Positions 49,780 to 59,311 of a DNA stretch of 64,000 nucleotides are shown piece after piece; the first letter of the stretch is position 1; each line of letters starts with the position of its first letter. The notes under the pieces were generated by a model. That model was not told the origin of the DNA and searched no databases. It worked only from the letters and a program-made list of their open reading frames with translations. The translations under genes were made by a program, and so were the position numbers. The stretch is taken from NCBI RefSeq assembly GCF_014648415.1, contig NZ_BMRB01000002.1, positions 1,509,260 to 1,573,259 of the forward strand, written 5' to 3'. This DNA comes from Actinokineospora fastidiosa. Its GTDB lineage: Bacteria; Actinomycetota; Actinomycetes; Mycobacteriales; Pseudonocardiaceae.

Positions 49780-51963
49780 ATGTCGATCCCCACCAACCGC
49801 AGACGGTTCCTCGCCTACCTGGTCGCCGCGCCGACGCTCACGGTGGCGGCCAAGATCGGCACAGCCGAACCCGCGCTCGCCGCTGTCCCCACCCCGCCCG
49901 CCCCCGCCGACCTGCTCGACCTCGGCGACATCCTGATCCTCGCGGGCGCCCCCACCGCGAACCTGCTCACCCTGACCGTCGACGAGGACGGCGGCGCGAC
50001 GCTGCACCTGCCGCGCGCGGAGGTCGGCCAGGGCATCACCACCGCGACCGCCATGCTCGTCGCCGACGAACTCGACCTGCCGCTGGCGCTGGTCAGGGTC
50101 GTGCTCGACGACGCCCGCCCCGAGCTGCTGTTCAACCAGCTCACCGGCGGCTCCAACACCATCCGCTCGGTCTACCGCCCGGTGCGGACCGCCGCTGCCG
50201 CCGCCCGCGCCCGCCTGGTGGCCGCCGCAGCGGCCCGGTGGGGCGTCCCGGCCACGACGCTGCGCACCGAGGACGGCGCCGTGCTCGGCCAGGACCACCG
50301 CGCGACCTACGCCGAGCTGACCCGCGACGCCGCGCGCACCGACCTCGGCCCCACGACCGTCACGCCCAAGTCCGAGCACCGCATCGTCGGCACCCCCACC
50401 AGCCGGGTCGACGCGCGGGCGATGGTCACCGGCCGCCAGCGCTACACCCTCGACCTCGACCTGCCCGGCCACCCGACCATGGTCCGCAGGCCGCCGACGA
50501 TCAACGGCACCGTCCGGCGCGTGCACAACGCCGAGGCGGTCAAGGCCATGCCCGGCGTCGTCGACGTCGTCGTGGTCGAGACCGGCGTCGCCGTCCTCGC
50601 CGAGACGTTCGGGCAGGCCCAGCAGGGCAAGGACGCCCTGGAGGTCTCCTGGAACCCCGGCACGGTCGACGACGAGGACGACGACACGATCCGCCGCAAG
50701 CTGCGCGCCGCCGCCCTGCCGTTCGTGGTCCCGCCCCTGCTGACGCAGTACCAGGACGCCGAGTTCGACTTCGCCTTCGTCAGCCACGCGCCGCTGGAGT
50801 CCAACACCGCCATCGCCGACGTGCGGGCCGACCGGGCCGAGATCTGGGCCGGGCTGAAGTCGCCGATCGTCGCCCAGCAGACCATCGCCGCCGAGCTGGG
50901 CCTGCCGCAGCACCGGGTGAAGGTGCACGTGGTGCAGGGCGGCGGCTCCTTCGGCCGCAGGCTGTTCTTCGACGCCGCGCTGGAGGCCGCGCGGATCTCC
51001 AAGGCCGCGGGCAGGCCGGTCAAGCTGCTGTGGAGCCGTATCGACGACATGCGGCACGGCCGCACCCGCGCGGCCAGCCACCACAAGCTGCGCGCCACGT
51101 TCGCCCTGGGCAACGTGCTGACCTTCGAGCACCGCGTGGCCAGCGTGGAGACCGACTTCGGGCACGGCCTCGGCGAGATCCTGACCGCCACCGCGGCCGA
51201 GCTGCCCGTGGGCGGCAACCTCAGCTTCGCCCAGACGGTCTTCCTGACCACGATCAAGTCCCCGTACCACTTCGGCGTCACCACGCAGCTGCTCAACGAG
51301 GTCCCGCTGCGCATGCACACCGGCTCGTGGCGGTCGGTGTACTCGGCGAACACCCGCGGCGCGGAGGAGATCTTCGTCGACGAGCTGGCCCGCCGCCTGC
51401 GCAGGGACCCGGTCGCGTTCCGCCGCGCGTTCCTCAAGACCGCCCGCCAGCGCGCGGTGCTGGACAAGGTGGCGGTGGAGGGCCAGTGGGGCAAGGCGCT
51501 GCCTGCCGGGTTCGCCCAGGGCGTCGGGTTCCACGAGGAGTACAAGTCGTGCACCGCGTGCCTGGTGGAGATCGACGCGCGCGACCGCGCCCACCCGAGG
51601 GTGACCAGGGCGGTGATCGCCGCCGACTACGGTCTGCCGGTGAACCCGCGCGGCCTGGAGGCCCAGCTGCTCGGCGGCCTCACCGACGCGATCTCCACGA
51701 CGCTGACCGCGGGCCTGCACATCGACCGGGGCCTGCCGCTGGAGGGCAGCTACTCCCAGTTCCACTACGCCCGCCAGGCCGATTCCCCCACCGACGTGCG
51801 GATCTTCATCATGCCGCCGTCCGGGGAGCCCGGCGGGGCCGGGGAACTCGGCGTGCCCGCGGCGGTGGGCGCGATCGCCAACGCCTACGCCCGCGCGACC
51901 GGGGTCAAGCCGCGGTCGTTCCCCATCAACTTCCCCGTCGACTTCGAGCCGTTCCCGCGCTAA
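49780..51963 (+). CDS. Molybdopterin-binding hydroxylase large subunit (IorB-like)
   Basis: 727-residue molybdenum subunit of an isoquinoline-1-oxidoreductase-type aldehyde/N-heterocycle hydroxylase. The N-terminus TNRRRFLAYLVAAP is a twin-arginine export signal. Two Ald_Xan_dh_C2-like modules follow, with QGGGSFGRRLFFD as a cofactor loop, and GEPGGAGELGVPA holding the catalytic Glu near the C-terminus. ATG 49780 after GGAAAGG. It pairs with the 2Fe-2S subunit 10 bp downstream. No XdhC-type maturation gene is nearby. Confidence 0.92.
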   Translation: MSIPTNRRRFLAYLVAAPTLTVAAKIGTAEPALAAVPTPPAPADLLDLGDILILAGAPTANLLTLTVDEDGGATLHLPRAEVGQGITTATAMLVADELDLPLALVRVVLDDARPELLFNQLTGGSNTIRSVYRPVRTAAAAARARLVAAAAARWGVPATTLRTEDGAVLGQDHRATYAELTRDAARTDLGPTTVTPKSEHRIVGTPTSRVDARAMVTGRQRYTLDLDLPGHPTMVRRPPTINGTVRRVHNAEAVKAMPGVVDVVVVETGVAVLAETFGQAQQGKDALEVSWNPGTVDDEDDDTIRRKLRAAALPFVVPPLLTQYQDAEFDFAFVSHAPLESNTAIADVRADRAEIWAGLKSPIVAQQTIAAELGLPQHRVKVHVVQGGGSFGRRLFFDAALEAARISKAAGRPVKLLWSRIDDMRHGRTRAASHHKLRATFALGNVLTFEHRVASVETDFGHGLGEILTATAAELPVGGNLSFAQTVFLTTIKSPYHFGVTTQLLNEVPLRMHTGSWRSVYSANTRGAEEIFVDELARRLRRDPVAFRRAFLKTARQRAVLDKVAVEGQWGKALPAGFAQGVGFHEEYKSCTACLVEIDARDRAHPRVTRAVIAADYGLPVNPRGLEAQLLGGLTDAISTTLTAGLHIDRGLPLEGSYSQFHYARQADSPTDVRIFIMPPSGEPGGAGELGVPAAVGAIANAYARATGVKPRSFPINFPVDFEPFPR

Positions 51964-51973
51964 GGAGCCATCC

Positions 51974-52435
51974 GTGCCGACCTACTCCTTCACCGTCAAC
52001 GGGGAGACCGTCACCGTGGACGCTCCCGCCGACCTCCCCGCGCTGTGGGCGCTGCGGGACAAACTGGGCATCACCGGACCGAAGTACGGCTGCGGCATCG
52101 ACGTCTGCAAGGCGTGCACCAGCCACATCGACGGCGAGGCGTTCAACCCCTGCGTCACCCCGGTGGCCGAGATCGCGGGGCGGGAGGTGACCACGATCGA
52201 GGGCCTCGCCGACGGCGACGTGCTCCACCCGGTGCAGCAGGCCTGGCTGGAGCAGGACGTCGCCCAGTGCGGCTACTGCCAGCCGGGCCAGATCATGGCC
52301 GCGGTGGCGCTGCTGCGGCGCACCCCGGACCCGACCGACGCCGAGATCGACGCGATCGAGAACGTGTGCCGCTGCGGGACGTACTTCCGCGTCCGGCAGG
52401 CGATCAAGCGCGCCGCCGAGTTGATGAGAAGCTGA
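51974..52435 (+). CDS. 2Fe-2S subunit of molybdenum hydroxylase (IorA-like)
   Basis: 153-residue electron-transfer subunit with two clusters. The plant-ferredoxin-type N-terminal motif is CGIDVCKACTSHI...C, and the C-terminal helical motif is CGYCQPGQIM plus NVCRCGTYFRVR. It passes electrons from the Mo site of IorB to an external acceptor; no FAD subunit is present, as in Ior-type enzymes. GTG start after AAGGAGCC. The protein is probably exported in complex with the Tat-signal-bearing large subunit. Confidence 0.93.
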   Translation: MPTYSFTVNGETVTVDAPADLPALWALRDKLGITGPKYGCGIDVCKACTSHIDGEAFNPCVTPVAEIAGREVTTIEGLADGDVLHPVQQAWLEQDVAQCGYCQPGQIMAAVALLRRTPDPTDAEIDAIENVCRCGTYFRVRQAIKRAAELMRS

Positions 52436-52478
52436 CGTCCGGCTGCCCGACCCCCGGTCCGGATGACAGGATCGGGGG

Positions 52479-53315
52479 GTGGGCACCCTTCTGGCCGTCA
52501 GCGACCTGCACATCACCTACGACGAGAACCGCGAGATCACCCGCGGTCTGCGCCCGGGGTCGGCCGAGGACTGGCTGATCGTCGCAGGCGACATCGCCGA
52601 GAAGACCTCGGACGTGCGCTGGGCCCTCGAACTGCTCGCGGGCCGCTTCGCGCGGGTCGTGTGGACGCCGGGCAACCACGAGTTGTGGACGACGCCCAAC
52701 GACCCCGACCAGACCCGCGGCGTCGAGCGGTACGAGCGGCTGGTGGCGATCTGCCGGGAGCTGGGCGTGCTGACCCCGGAGGACCCGTACGCGGTCTGGG
52801 AGGGGGAGGACGGCCCGGTGCGGCTGGCCCCGCTGTTCGTCGGCTACGACTACACCTTCCGCGCCCCCGGCGCGTCGACGAAGGAGGAGTCGCTGTCGAT
52901 CGCGCACGCGGCGGGGATCGTCTGCACCGACGAGTACTACCTGTTCCCCGACCCGTACGAGACCCGCGACGACTGGTGCCGGGCCAGGGCGGCGGAGACC
53001 GAGGCCCGCCTGGCCGGCTGCGACCCCGACGTGCCGCTGGTGCTGATCAACCACTACCCGACGGTCCGCGAGCCCACCGACATCCTGCGGTACCCGGAGT
53101 TCGCCCAGTGGTGCGGCACGACGCTGACGGCCGACTGGCACACCCGCTTCCGCACCGCCGCGATGATCTACGGGCACCTGCACGTCCCGCGCGTGACCCA
53201 CCACGACGGGGTCCGCTTCCAGGAGGTCAGCCTCGGCTACCCCAGGGAGTGGAAGCGCCACGGGAACCCGCACGGCATCCTGCGCAAGGTCTTCCCGAGC
53301 CCGGCGCGCGTCTGA
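52479..53315 (+). CDS. Calcineurin-like metallophosphoesterase
   Basis: 278-residue phosphoesterase with the five dinuclear-metal motifs: SDLH, VAGDI, GNHELW, INHYP and YGHLHVPR. GTG 52479. No signal peptide. Homologues next to phosphopantetheinyl transferases are common in actinomycetes, but none is adjacent here. Probably acts on a small phosphodiester or cofactor; substrate unknown. Confidence 0.88.
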   Translation: MGTLLAVSDLHITYDENREITRGLRPGSAEDWLIVAGDIAEKTSDVRWALELLAGRFARVVWTPGNHELWTTPNDPDQTRGVERYERLVAICRELGVLTPEDPYAVWEGEDGPVRLAPLFVGYDYTFRAPGASTKEESLSIAHAAGIVCTDEYYLFPDPYETRDDWCRARAAETEARLAGCDPDVPLVLINHYPTVREPTDILRYPEFAQWCGTTLTADWHTRFRTAAMIYGHLHVPRVTHHDGVRFQEVSLGYPREWKRHGNPHGILRKVFPSPARV

Positions 53316-53586
53316 CCTGGCGGCACTTCGCCCCGGCACAATCCGGGACCGGCGCCGCGCGGGCGGGTGACGCCTCTCCGGACGACCGCCCTCCGCGCGA
53401 CCTGCCCGGATGCGCCGCACCGCCATCCGACTATGACCCTCTGTGACCGTTATCACCGTGAGGTTATGGGTTACTGGGATGAGTCGCGGGGGGCTTCACC
53501 GCCGATCCTTTAGATGAACGAGAGTCGGCGCCCGGCGGCCGCAATGGGGCGACATGCCGGACGGCGACGGTGGAGGGTGCCTCGCC

Positions 53587-54063
53587 ATGACGGCGGCGAA
53601 CATCGCGGCGTTGCACGCCGTGGACGGAGACGGAAGACCGGAGTCGGTCGCGTTCGAGGTGTCGGAGTACCGCTCGGTGCTGCACTGGCCCGTGGACGGC
53701 GACTCGCTCGGCGCGTACCTGGAGGTCGGCCCCGAGGTGGGCGCCCTGCGCATGCGCGCGGGACTGGGCGCGGAGGTGCAGTGGTGGCTGCGGCTGCGCA
53801 TGCTGGCGGGCCCCGTCCTCGCGGTGCCCGGCAAGCGCACGGAGTGGACGTTCCTCACCCAGCCCGCGACCGATGACCAGCGGCGGCGCCCCTTGCCGCC
53901 GGGTGTGGAGCCGGTGACCGCCAGGGTCCTGCTGCCCACACCGGACACCGACCGGTCGGTGACGCACTGGGCCACCGCGCCCGACTTGGCGCACCCGTCG
54001 CTGCCGCTGTTCAGCTCCGTGGTCGGAGCGGTGCGCAGCGTGCTCTACGGGCACCGGTTCTAG
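53587..54063 (+). CDS. Hypothetical protein
   Basis: 158-residue protein beginning MTAANIAALHAVDGDG. ATG 53587 follows GGAGGG by 9 bp; an upstream in-frame ATG at 53554 lacks a ribosome site. Segments VQWWLRLRMLAGPVLAVPGKRTEWTFLTQP, here noted by AVPGKRTEWTFLTQP, recall N-terminal parts of bifunctional primase-polymerase proteins, but no catalytic motif is seen. Followed by a strong hairpin. Function unknown. Confidence 0.6.
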   Translation: MTAANIAALHAVDGDGRPESVAFEVSEYRSVLHWPVDGDSLGAYLEVGPEVGALRMRAGLGAEVQWWLRLRMLAGPVLAVPGKRTEWTFLTQPATDDQRRRPLPPGVEPVTARVLLPTPDTDRSVTHWATAPDLAHPSLPLFSSVVGAVRSVLYGHRF

Positions 54064-54074
54064 GACCTCCCCCG

Positions 54075-54110
54075 GGCCGCCGCGCCACCCCGGTGGCGGG
54101 CGCGGCGGCC
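54075..54110 (+). terminator. GC-rich hairpin terminator
   Basis: Perfect 12-bp inverted repeat GGCCGCCGCGCC with a 12-nt loop that can itself pair (ACC/GGT), 12 bp after the hypothetical gene and 24 bp before the helicase start. No T-run. Confidence 0.7.
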
Positions 54111-54133
54111 GACCGGGCACGATCGTGGGCACC

Positions 54134-56632
54134 ATGACGCTCACCGCCCGCCTCCCCGGCTCCCCCGACCCCGACGCGCTGTTCGACGCCTTCGCGGGGT
54201 GGGCGGACGACCAGGGCCTGTCGCTGTACCCGGCGCAGGAAGAAGCGCTGATGGAGCTGGTCTCCGGCGCCAACGTCATCCTGAACACCCCCACCGGGTC
54301 CGGGAAGTCGCTCGTGGCGACGGGCGCGCACTTCGTGGCGCTCGCGCACAAGCAGCGCACCTTCTACACCGCGCCGATCAAGGCGCTGGTCTCGGAGAAG
54401 TTCTTCGCCCTCTGCGACATCTTCGGCGCGTCCGAGGTGGGCATGATGACCGGCGACTCCAGCGTCAACCCGGGCGCGCCGATCATCTGCTGCACGGCGG
54501 AGATCCTGGCCAACATCGCCCTGCGCGACGGCGCGGACGCCGACGTCGGCCAGGTCGTCATGGACGAGTTCCACTTCTACAGCGAGCCCGACCGGGGCTG
54601 GGCCTGGCAGGTGCCGCTGATCGAGCTGCCCAAGGCCCAGTTCCTGCTGATGTCGGCCACCCTCGGCGACGTCACCCGGTTCAAGGACGACCTGACCCGG
54701 CGCACCGGCCGCGACACCGCCGTGGTGGCCAGCGCCGAGCGGCCGGTCCCGCTGTTCTTCTCCTTCGGCATGACGCCCCTGCACGAGGCGCTGGAGGAGC
54801 TGCTCAGCACCAACCAGACCCCGGTCTACGTCGTGCACTTCACCCAGGCGGCGGCGCTCGAACGCGCGCAGTCGCTGATGAGCATCAACGTCTGCACCCG
54901 CCAGGAGAAGGACGAGATCGCCAAGCTGATCGGCGACTTCCGCTTCTCCCCCGGCTTCGGCAAGACGCTGAGCAGGCTCGTGCGCCACGGCATCGGCGTG
55001 CACCACGCGGGCATGCTGCCCAAGTACCGCAGGCTGGTGGAGCGGCTGGCCCAGGCCGGGCTGATGAAGATCGTCTGCGGCACGGACACGCTCGGCGTCG
55101 GGATCAACGTGCCGATCCGGACGGTGGTGTTCACCGCGCTGTCCAAGTACGACGGCGTCAGGACGCGGCTGCTCAAGGCGCGCGAGTTCCACCAGATCGC
55201 CGGACGGGCGGGCCGGGCCGGGTACGACACCGTCGGGACCGTGCTGGTGCAGGCGCCCGAGCACGTCATCGAGAACGAGAAGGCGCTGGCCAAGCTCGGC
55301 GACGACGTCAAGAAGAAGCGCAAGTTCGTCCGCAAGAAGCCGCCGGAGGGCATGGTCTCCTGGGGCAAGCCGACCTTCGAGCGGCTCGTCGAGGCCGAGC
55401 CCGAGCCGCTGACCTCCAGCTTCCAGGTCAGCCACGCGATGCTGCTCAACGTCATCGGCCGCCCGGGCGACGCGTTCGCCGCGATGCGCAAGCTGCTCAC
55501 CGACAACCACGAGGACCGGCCCGCCCAGCGCCGCCACATCCGCAGGGCGATCGCCATCTACCGGGCGCTGCTGGCCGCTGGCGTGGTCCGCAAGCTGGAC
55601 GAGCCCGACGAGCAGGGCCGCACGATCGCCCTCGCCGAGGACTTCCAGGTCGACTTCGCGCTCAACCAGCCGCTGTCGCCGTTCGCGCTGGCCGCGATCG
55701 AGCTGCTGGACCGCGAGTCGCCGTCCTACGCCCTGGACGTGGTCTCGGTCGTGGAGTCCATCCTGGACGATCCGCGCCAGGTGCTGTCGGCCCAGCAGCA
55801 CAAGGCCAGGGGCGAGGCCGTCGCGGCGATGAAGGCCGAGGGCATGGACTACGACGAGCGCATGGCGCTGCTCGACGAGGTCACCTACCCCAAGCCGATG
55901 GCCGAGCTGCTGGACGCTGCCTTCACCACCTACCGGCGCGGGCACCCGTGGGTCGGCGACCACCGGCTGTCGCCGAAGTCGGTCGTGCGCGACATGTACG
56001 AGCGCGCGATGACCTTCGCCGAGCTGGTCTCCTTCTACGGCCTGGCCCGCTCGGAGGGCCTGGTCCTGCGCTACCTTGCCGACGCGTACAAGGCGCTGCG
56101 GCAGACGGTGCCGGACGAGGCCAAGACCGAGGAGCTGACCGACCTGGTCGAGTGGCTGGGCGAGCTGGTCCGCCAGGTCGACTCCAGCCTGCTGGACGAG
56201 TGGGAGAAGCTGACCAACCCCGCCGACGACGCCGAGGCCCCCGTCGACGAGGCCCCGCCCGCGGTCACCACCAACCCGCGCGCGTTCCGCGTGCTGGTGC
56301 GCAACGCGCTGTTCCACCGCGTGCAGCTGGCCGCCCGGCGCGACTGGCACGCGCTGGGCGAGCTCGACGGCGACAGCGGCTGGGACGCCGAGGCGTGGGC
56401 GGACGCGCTGGAGCCGTACTTCGACGTGCACGCCCAGATCGGCACCGGCCCGGACGCGCGCGGGCCCGCCCTGCTGATCCTGGAGCAGGGCGAGGACGTC
56501 TGGCACGCCCGGCAGATCTTCGACGACCCCAACGGCGACGGCGACTGGGGCTTCACCGCGGACGTGGATTTGCGCGCTTCGGATGAATCCGGGACCGCCG
56601 TTCTGGCGGTGCGGACAGTGGGCGAGTTCTGA
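54134..56632 (+). CDS. DEAD/DEAH-box helicase with DUF3516
   Basis: 832-residue Ski2-like RNA/DNA helicase. Walker A TPTGSGKS, motif II variant DEFHFY, SAT box LMSATLG, motif IV-VI region VYVVHFTQ, VCGTDTLGVGINVP and QIAGRAGRAGYD. The DUF3516 region fills the C-terminal half (~residues 400-832), as in the actinobacterial family of this name. ATG 54134 is preferred to GTG 54125. Likely RNA processing or ribosome-associated; precise role unsettled. Confidence 0.92.
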   Translation: MTLTARLPGSPDPDALFDAFAGWADDQGLSLYPAQEEALMELVSGANVILNTPTGSGKSLVATGAHFVALAHKQRTFYTAPIKALVSEKFFALCDIFGASEVGMMTGDSSVNPGAPIICCTAEILANIALRDGADADVGQVVMDEFHFYSEPDRGWAWQVPLIELPKAQFLLMSATLGDVTRFKDDLTRRTGRDTAVVASAERPVPLFFSFGMTPLHEALEELLSTNQTPVYVVHFTQAAALERAQSLMSINVCTRQEKDEIAKLIGDFRFSPGFGKTLSRLVRHGIGVHHAGMLPKYRRLVERLAQAGLMKIVCGTDTLGVGINVPIRTVVFTALSKYDGVRTRLLKAREFHQIAGRAGRAGYDTVGTVLVQAPEHVIENEKALAKLGDDVKKKRKFVRKKPPEGMVSWGKPTFERLVEAEPEPLTSSFQVSHAMLLNVIGRPGDAFAAMRKLLTDNHEDRPAQRRHIRRAIAIYRALLAAGVVRKLDEPDEQGRTIALAEDFQVDFALNQPLSPFALAAIELLDRESPSYALDVVSVVESILDDPRQVLSAQQHKARGEAVAAMKAEGMDYDERMALLDEVTYPKPMAELLDAAFTTYRRGHPWVGDHRLSPKSVVRDMYERAMTFAELVSFYGLARSEGLVLRYLADAYKALRQTVPDEAKTEELTDLVEWLGELVRQVDSSLLDEWEKLTNPADDAEAPVDEAPPAVTTNPRAFRVLVRNALFHRVQLAARRDWHALGELDGDSGWDAEAWADALEPYFDVHAQIGTGPDARGPALLILEQGEDVWHARQIFDDPNGDGDWGFTADVDLRASDESGTAVLAVRTVGEF

Positions 56633-56696
56633 CGTTGATCGGTCCCGGTCGCCGTGGGATGTTCGGGTCCCACCGACCAGGAGCGGGTGATGCCCC

Positions 56697-57587
56697 GTGG
56701 CGGCCCTCCGCCCTCTGCTGACGGCCGCGGTCGCGGTGGTCCTCGGGGCCGCCGTGATCGCGGTCGTGGACGGGCCGTCGCCGTCGGGGGCGGCCGAGTG
56801 CGCGATCCCGGCGTACGCCGAGGGGACCCCGGCCGCGCCGTCTGCCGCCCCCGACGGCGGTGGGCTGCGGGTGGTGGAGCAGGGCTTCACGCAGAGCGCG
56901 GACGTGGTCAGCGTCGGCGCGGTCGTGGAGAACACGAGCGGTCACGCCGCGTACCGGACGCGGGTGCTGGTGCGGCTGTTCGACGCCAAGCGGATGTGGC
57001 TGCCCGAGGAGCGCGCGGGCGAGGTCCGGCGGGTGGTGGAGATCCCGGTGGTGCTGCCTGGGCAGCGCGTGGGTGTCGGCACCGACGCCCACCCCGCGCC
57101 GCTGTACGGCGGCGGAGCGGCGGTCGTGGCGTCGTTCGAGGTGGAGCTGACCACCACGACCTGGCTGGACGGGAACGCGCTCGGTCCCTTCCGGACGGTC
57201 ACGGCGACCGGGGTCGCCACCGAGCACCCGAACCCGGCGGCGCCGGGCGTGGTCAGCCTGCGCTACCGGGAGGACTCGCCGAACTGCCGGGCGCTGACCA
57301 GCCGGGGCGCCGCCGCGGTGTACCGGGACGCCACGGGCGCGATCGTGGGCGGGGCGATCGAGCCCCCGGGCGCGCTGATCGTCTTCCGCGACGACGACGG
57401 CGCCGTTGTCGGCGGTGAGCCGGGACCGCCCGCGAGCCCGTCGTGCGCGCCCGGCGACCGGGAGATGTGGATCATCCCGCTGCACGCGGCGCCGCCGTCG
57501 GCCGACCACACGCGCACCGAGGTCCACCCCTACTGCGACCTTTCCCGCCCCGCGCACGCGACCGGAGCCCGCGAACCCCGCAACTGA
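56697..57587 (+). CDS. Exported hypothetical protein
   Basis: 296-residue protein with an N-terminal signal/anchor (LLTAAVAVVLGAAVIAVV). Two beta-rich repeats resembling FxLYD/DUF4352-type domains (GFTQSADVVSVGAVVENTSG; RDATGAIVGGAIEPPGALIVF) suggest an extracytoplasmic immunoglobulin-like fold. GTG 56697 follows AGGAG. No catalytic residues recognised. The Nudix-NYN gene begins 34 bp downstream, so they may be co-transcribed. Confidence 0.65.
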   Translation: MAALRPLLTAAVAVVLGAAVIAVVDGPSPSGAAECAIPAYAEGTPAAPSAAPDGGGLRVVEQGFTQSADVVSVGAVVENTSGHAAYRTRVLVRLFDAKRMWLPEERAGEVRRVVEIPVVLPGQRVGVGTDAHPAPLYGGGAAVVASFEVELTTTTWLDGNALGPFRTVTATGVATEHPNPAAPGVVSLRYREDSPNCRALTSRGAAAVYRDATGAIVGGAIEPPGALIVFRDDDGAVVGGEPGPPASPSCAPGDREMWIIPLHAAPPSADHTRTEVHPYCDLSRPAHATGAREPRN

Positions 57588-57621
57588 CCGCCTACGGTTG
57601 ACCTCGGCGGAAGGGGACGGC

Positions 57622-58443
57622 GTGGGCAAGGGCGACGGCGACCGGGTGGTGCGGTGCGAGCGGGGCCACCTGCACTGGGGCCGCTACGGCGCGGCCGGGC
57701 TGCTGCCGGTCTCGGACGGGCACGTGCTGCTGCAGCACCGGGCCTGGTGGACGATGGGCGGCGGCACCTGGGGCACCTTCGGCGGCGCCCGGGACAGCCA
57801 CGAGGACGCCGTCACCGCGGCGCTGCGGGAGACCGCGGAGGAGTCGACGCTGGACCCCGGGCTGGTCAGCCCGCTGGGCATCCTCCGGGAGGACCACGGC
57901 GGCTGGGCGTACGACACCGTGATCGCCACCGTCGAGCGGACGCCGCCCGTGGGGCCCGCGTCCGGGGAGACGGAGGACGCGGCGTGGGTGCCGGTCGGCG
58001 AGGTGCACCTGCGGCCGCTGTTCGGGCCGTTCGCCAAGGCGTGGCCGAGGGTGCGGGAGCACCTGCGCAGGCCGGTGCTGGTGGTCGACTGCGCCAACGT
58101 CATGGGCTCGCGCCCGGACGGCTGGTGGCGCGACCGGCGCGGCGCTGCGACCCGGCTGCGCGACGCGCTGGCCGGGTTGGGCGACGTGCCCGGCCTCGGC
58201 GGGTTCGACGTGGCGTTCCCTGAGGTCGTCCTGGTGGTCGAGGGCCAGGCCCGCGGGGTCGAGTCGGTCGCCGGGGTGCGCGTCGTCTCCGCCGAGGGCA
58301 GCGGCGACGACACCATCGCCGAGCTGGCCCGGGGCGGGGCGCGCACGGTCGTCACCGCGGACCGGGGGCTGCGGGCGCGCTGCCAGGAGGCGGGCGCGGA
58401 GGTGGTCGGCCCGCGCTGGCTGCTGGACCGCGTGGCCTACTGA
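57622..58443 (+). CDS. Nudix hydrolase fused to NYN/PIN-like nuclease domain
   Basis: 273-residue fusion. Residues ~1-150 are Nudix, with box GARDSHEDAVTAALRETAEE (GX5EX7REUXEE; the following Gly position is Thr). Residues ~152-273 are a PIN/NYN-like domain: VLVVDCANVMGSRPDGWW (first Asp), GSGDDTIAEL (acidic pair), VVTADRGLRAR (last Asp). The Nudix part would hydrolyse a nucleoside diphosphate-X or an RNA cap, and the NYN part would cleave RNA. GTG start after GGAAGGGGA. Confidence 0.85.
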   Translation: MGKGDGDRVVRCERGHLHWGRYGAAGLLPVSDGHVLLQHRAWWTMGGGTWGTFGGARDSHEDAVTAALRETAEESTLDPGLVSPLGILREDHGGWAYDTVIATVERTPPVGPASGETEDAAWVPVGEVHLRPLFGPFAKAWPRVREHLRRPVLVVDCANVMGSRPDGWWRDRRGAATRLRDALAGLGDVPGLGGFDVAFPEVVLVVEGQARGVESVAGVRVVSAEGSGDDTIAELARGGARTVVTADRGLRARCQEAGAEVVGPRWLLDRVAY

Positions 58444-58468
58444 CGGCGCGCGGGGCTACCCTGGCCGT

Positions 58469-59311
58469 GTGCGACGTTCCGGATGGGTGCGGCACGCACG
58501 GGATCTCGACCTTCATGACCATGTGTGCTGGTGGTATTCCGATGCGGCGGAGTTCCGGCTCCGCGCGCGGGAGTTCCTGGTCGACGGCCTGGCCGCCGGG
58601 CAGCGGGTCCGCTATGTCGGCTCCGCCCCCGAGGCGGTCCTGACCAGGGAGCTCGACGGGGTGACGGAGTTGGCCGAGGCGTTGCGGGACGGGACCGCGC
58701 AGGTCCGATCCCTGGCCGAGGCGTACCCGGGCGGCTCCGTCGTCGACCCGGACGAGCAGGTGGCGGTATACGCGCGAGCGACCGAGGAGGCCGTTGCGGA
58801 CGGGTTCACCGGGTTCCGGGTCGCCGCGGACGCGACCGCGCTGGTGCGCGCCCCCGACCAGCTGGCCGCCTTCCTGCGCTACGAGCACCTGATCGACCGG
58901 TACATGTCCGAGAACCCGATGTCGGCGATGTGCGGATACGACCGCTCCGAGCTGGGCGACCCCGCGGTGGCGCAGCTGGCGTGCCTGCACCCGCAGACGA
59001 ACGTGCGGCTCGCCGGTTTCCGGCTGCACGCCGCCTCGGACCGCACGGTCGCGCTCGCCGGGGAGCTGGACATGACGAACCGGTCGCTGCTCGACTCGGC
59101 GCTCGACCGGGTCGACCTGGCCGCCGACGGCGGGGAGATGGTGGTGGACGCGCCGGAGCTGGCCTTCATCGATCACGCCTGCCTGCTGCGGCTGGCGGGC
59201 TACGCCGAGCGCCGGGGCGTGGCGCTGGTGCTGCGCACCGACTGGCCCGGCGCGAGCCGCATGGCGCAGGTGCTCGGACTGTCGAGGGTGCGCGTGGAGC
59301 GAGCGGCATGA
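58469..59311 (+). CDS. MEDS domain-STAS domain protein
   Basis: 280-residue protein. The N-terminal MEDS sensory domain (LHDHVCWWYSDAAEFRLRAREFL, FRVAADATALVRAP) is followed by a C-terminal STAS domain (~190-280, VALAGELDMTNRSLLDSAL, AFIDHACLLRL) like anti-sigma antagonists. The usual phospho-Ser/Thr position reads Asp-His in FIDHAC, so it may not be phosphorylated. GTG start; its stop overlaps the MEDS-ATPase gene (ATGA). The pair forms a partner-switch module. Confidence 0.88.
   Translation: MRRSGWVRHARDLDLHDHVCWWYSDAAEFRLRAREFLVDGLAAGQRVRYVGSAPEAVLTRELDGVTELAEALRDGTAQVRSLAEAYPGGSVVDPDEQVAVYARATEEAVADGFTGFRVAADATALVRAPDQLAAFLRYEHLIDRYMSENPMSAMCGYDRSELGDPAVAQLACLHPQTNVRLAGFRLHAASDRTVALAGELDMTNRSLLDSALDRVDLAADGGEMVVDAPELAFIDHACLLRLAGYAERRGVALVLRTDWPGASRMAQVLGLSRVRVERAA

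Noticed and set aside
49106-53315. Possible biosynthetic gene cluster around the molybdenum hydroxylase
   Set aside because: No synthase, carrier, tailoring set or phosphopantetheinyl transferase is present; only a two-subunit oxidoreductase and a phosphoesterase.
54011-56935. 974-codon minus-strand open frame opposite the helicase
   Set aside because: Antisense shadow of a GC-rich gene; Arg/Gly/Val/His-rich with no motif, whereas the plus strand has all helicase motifs.
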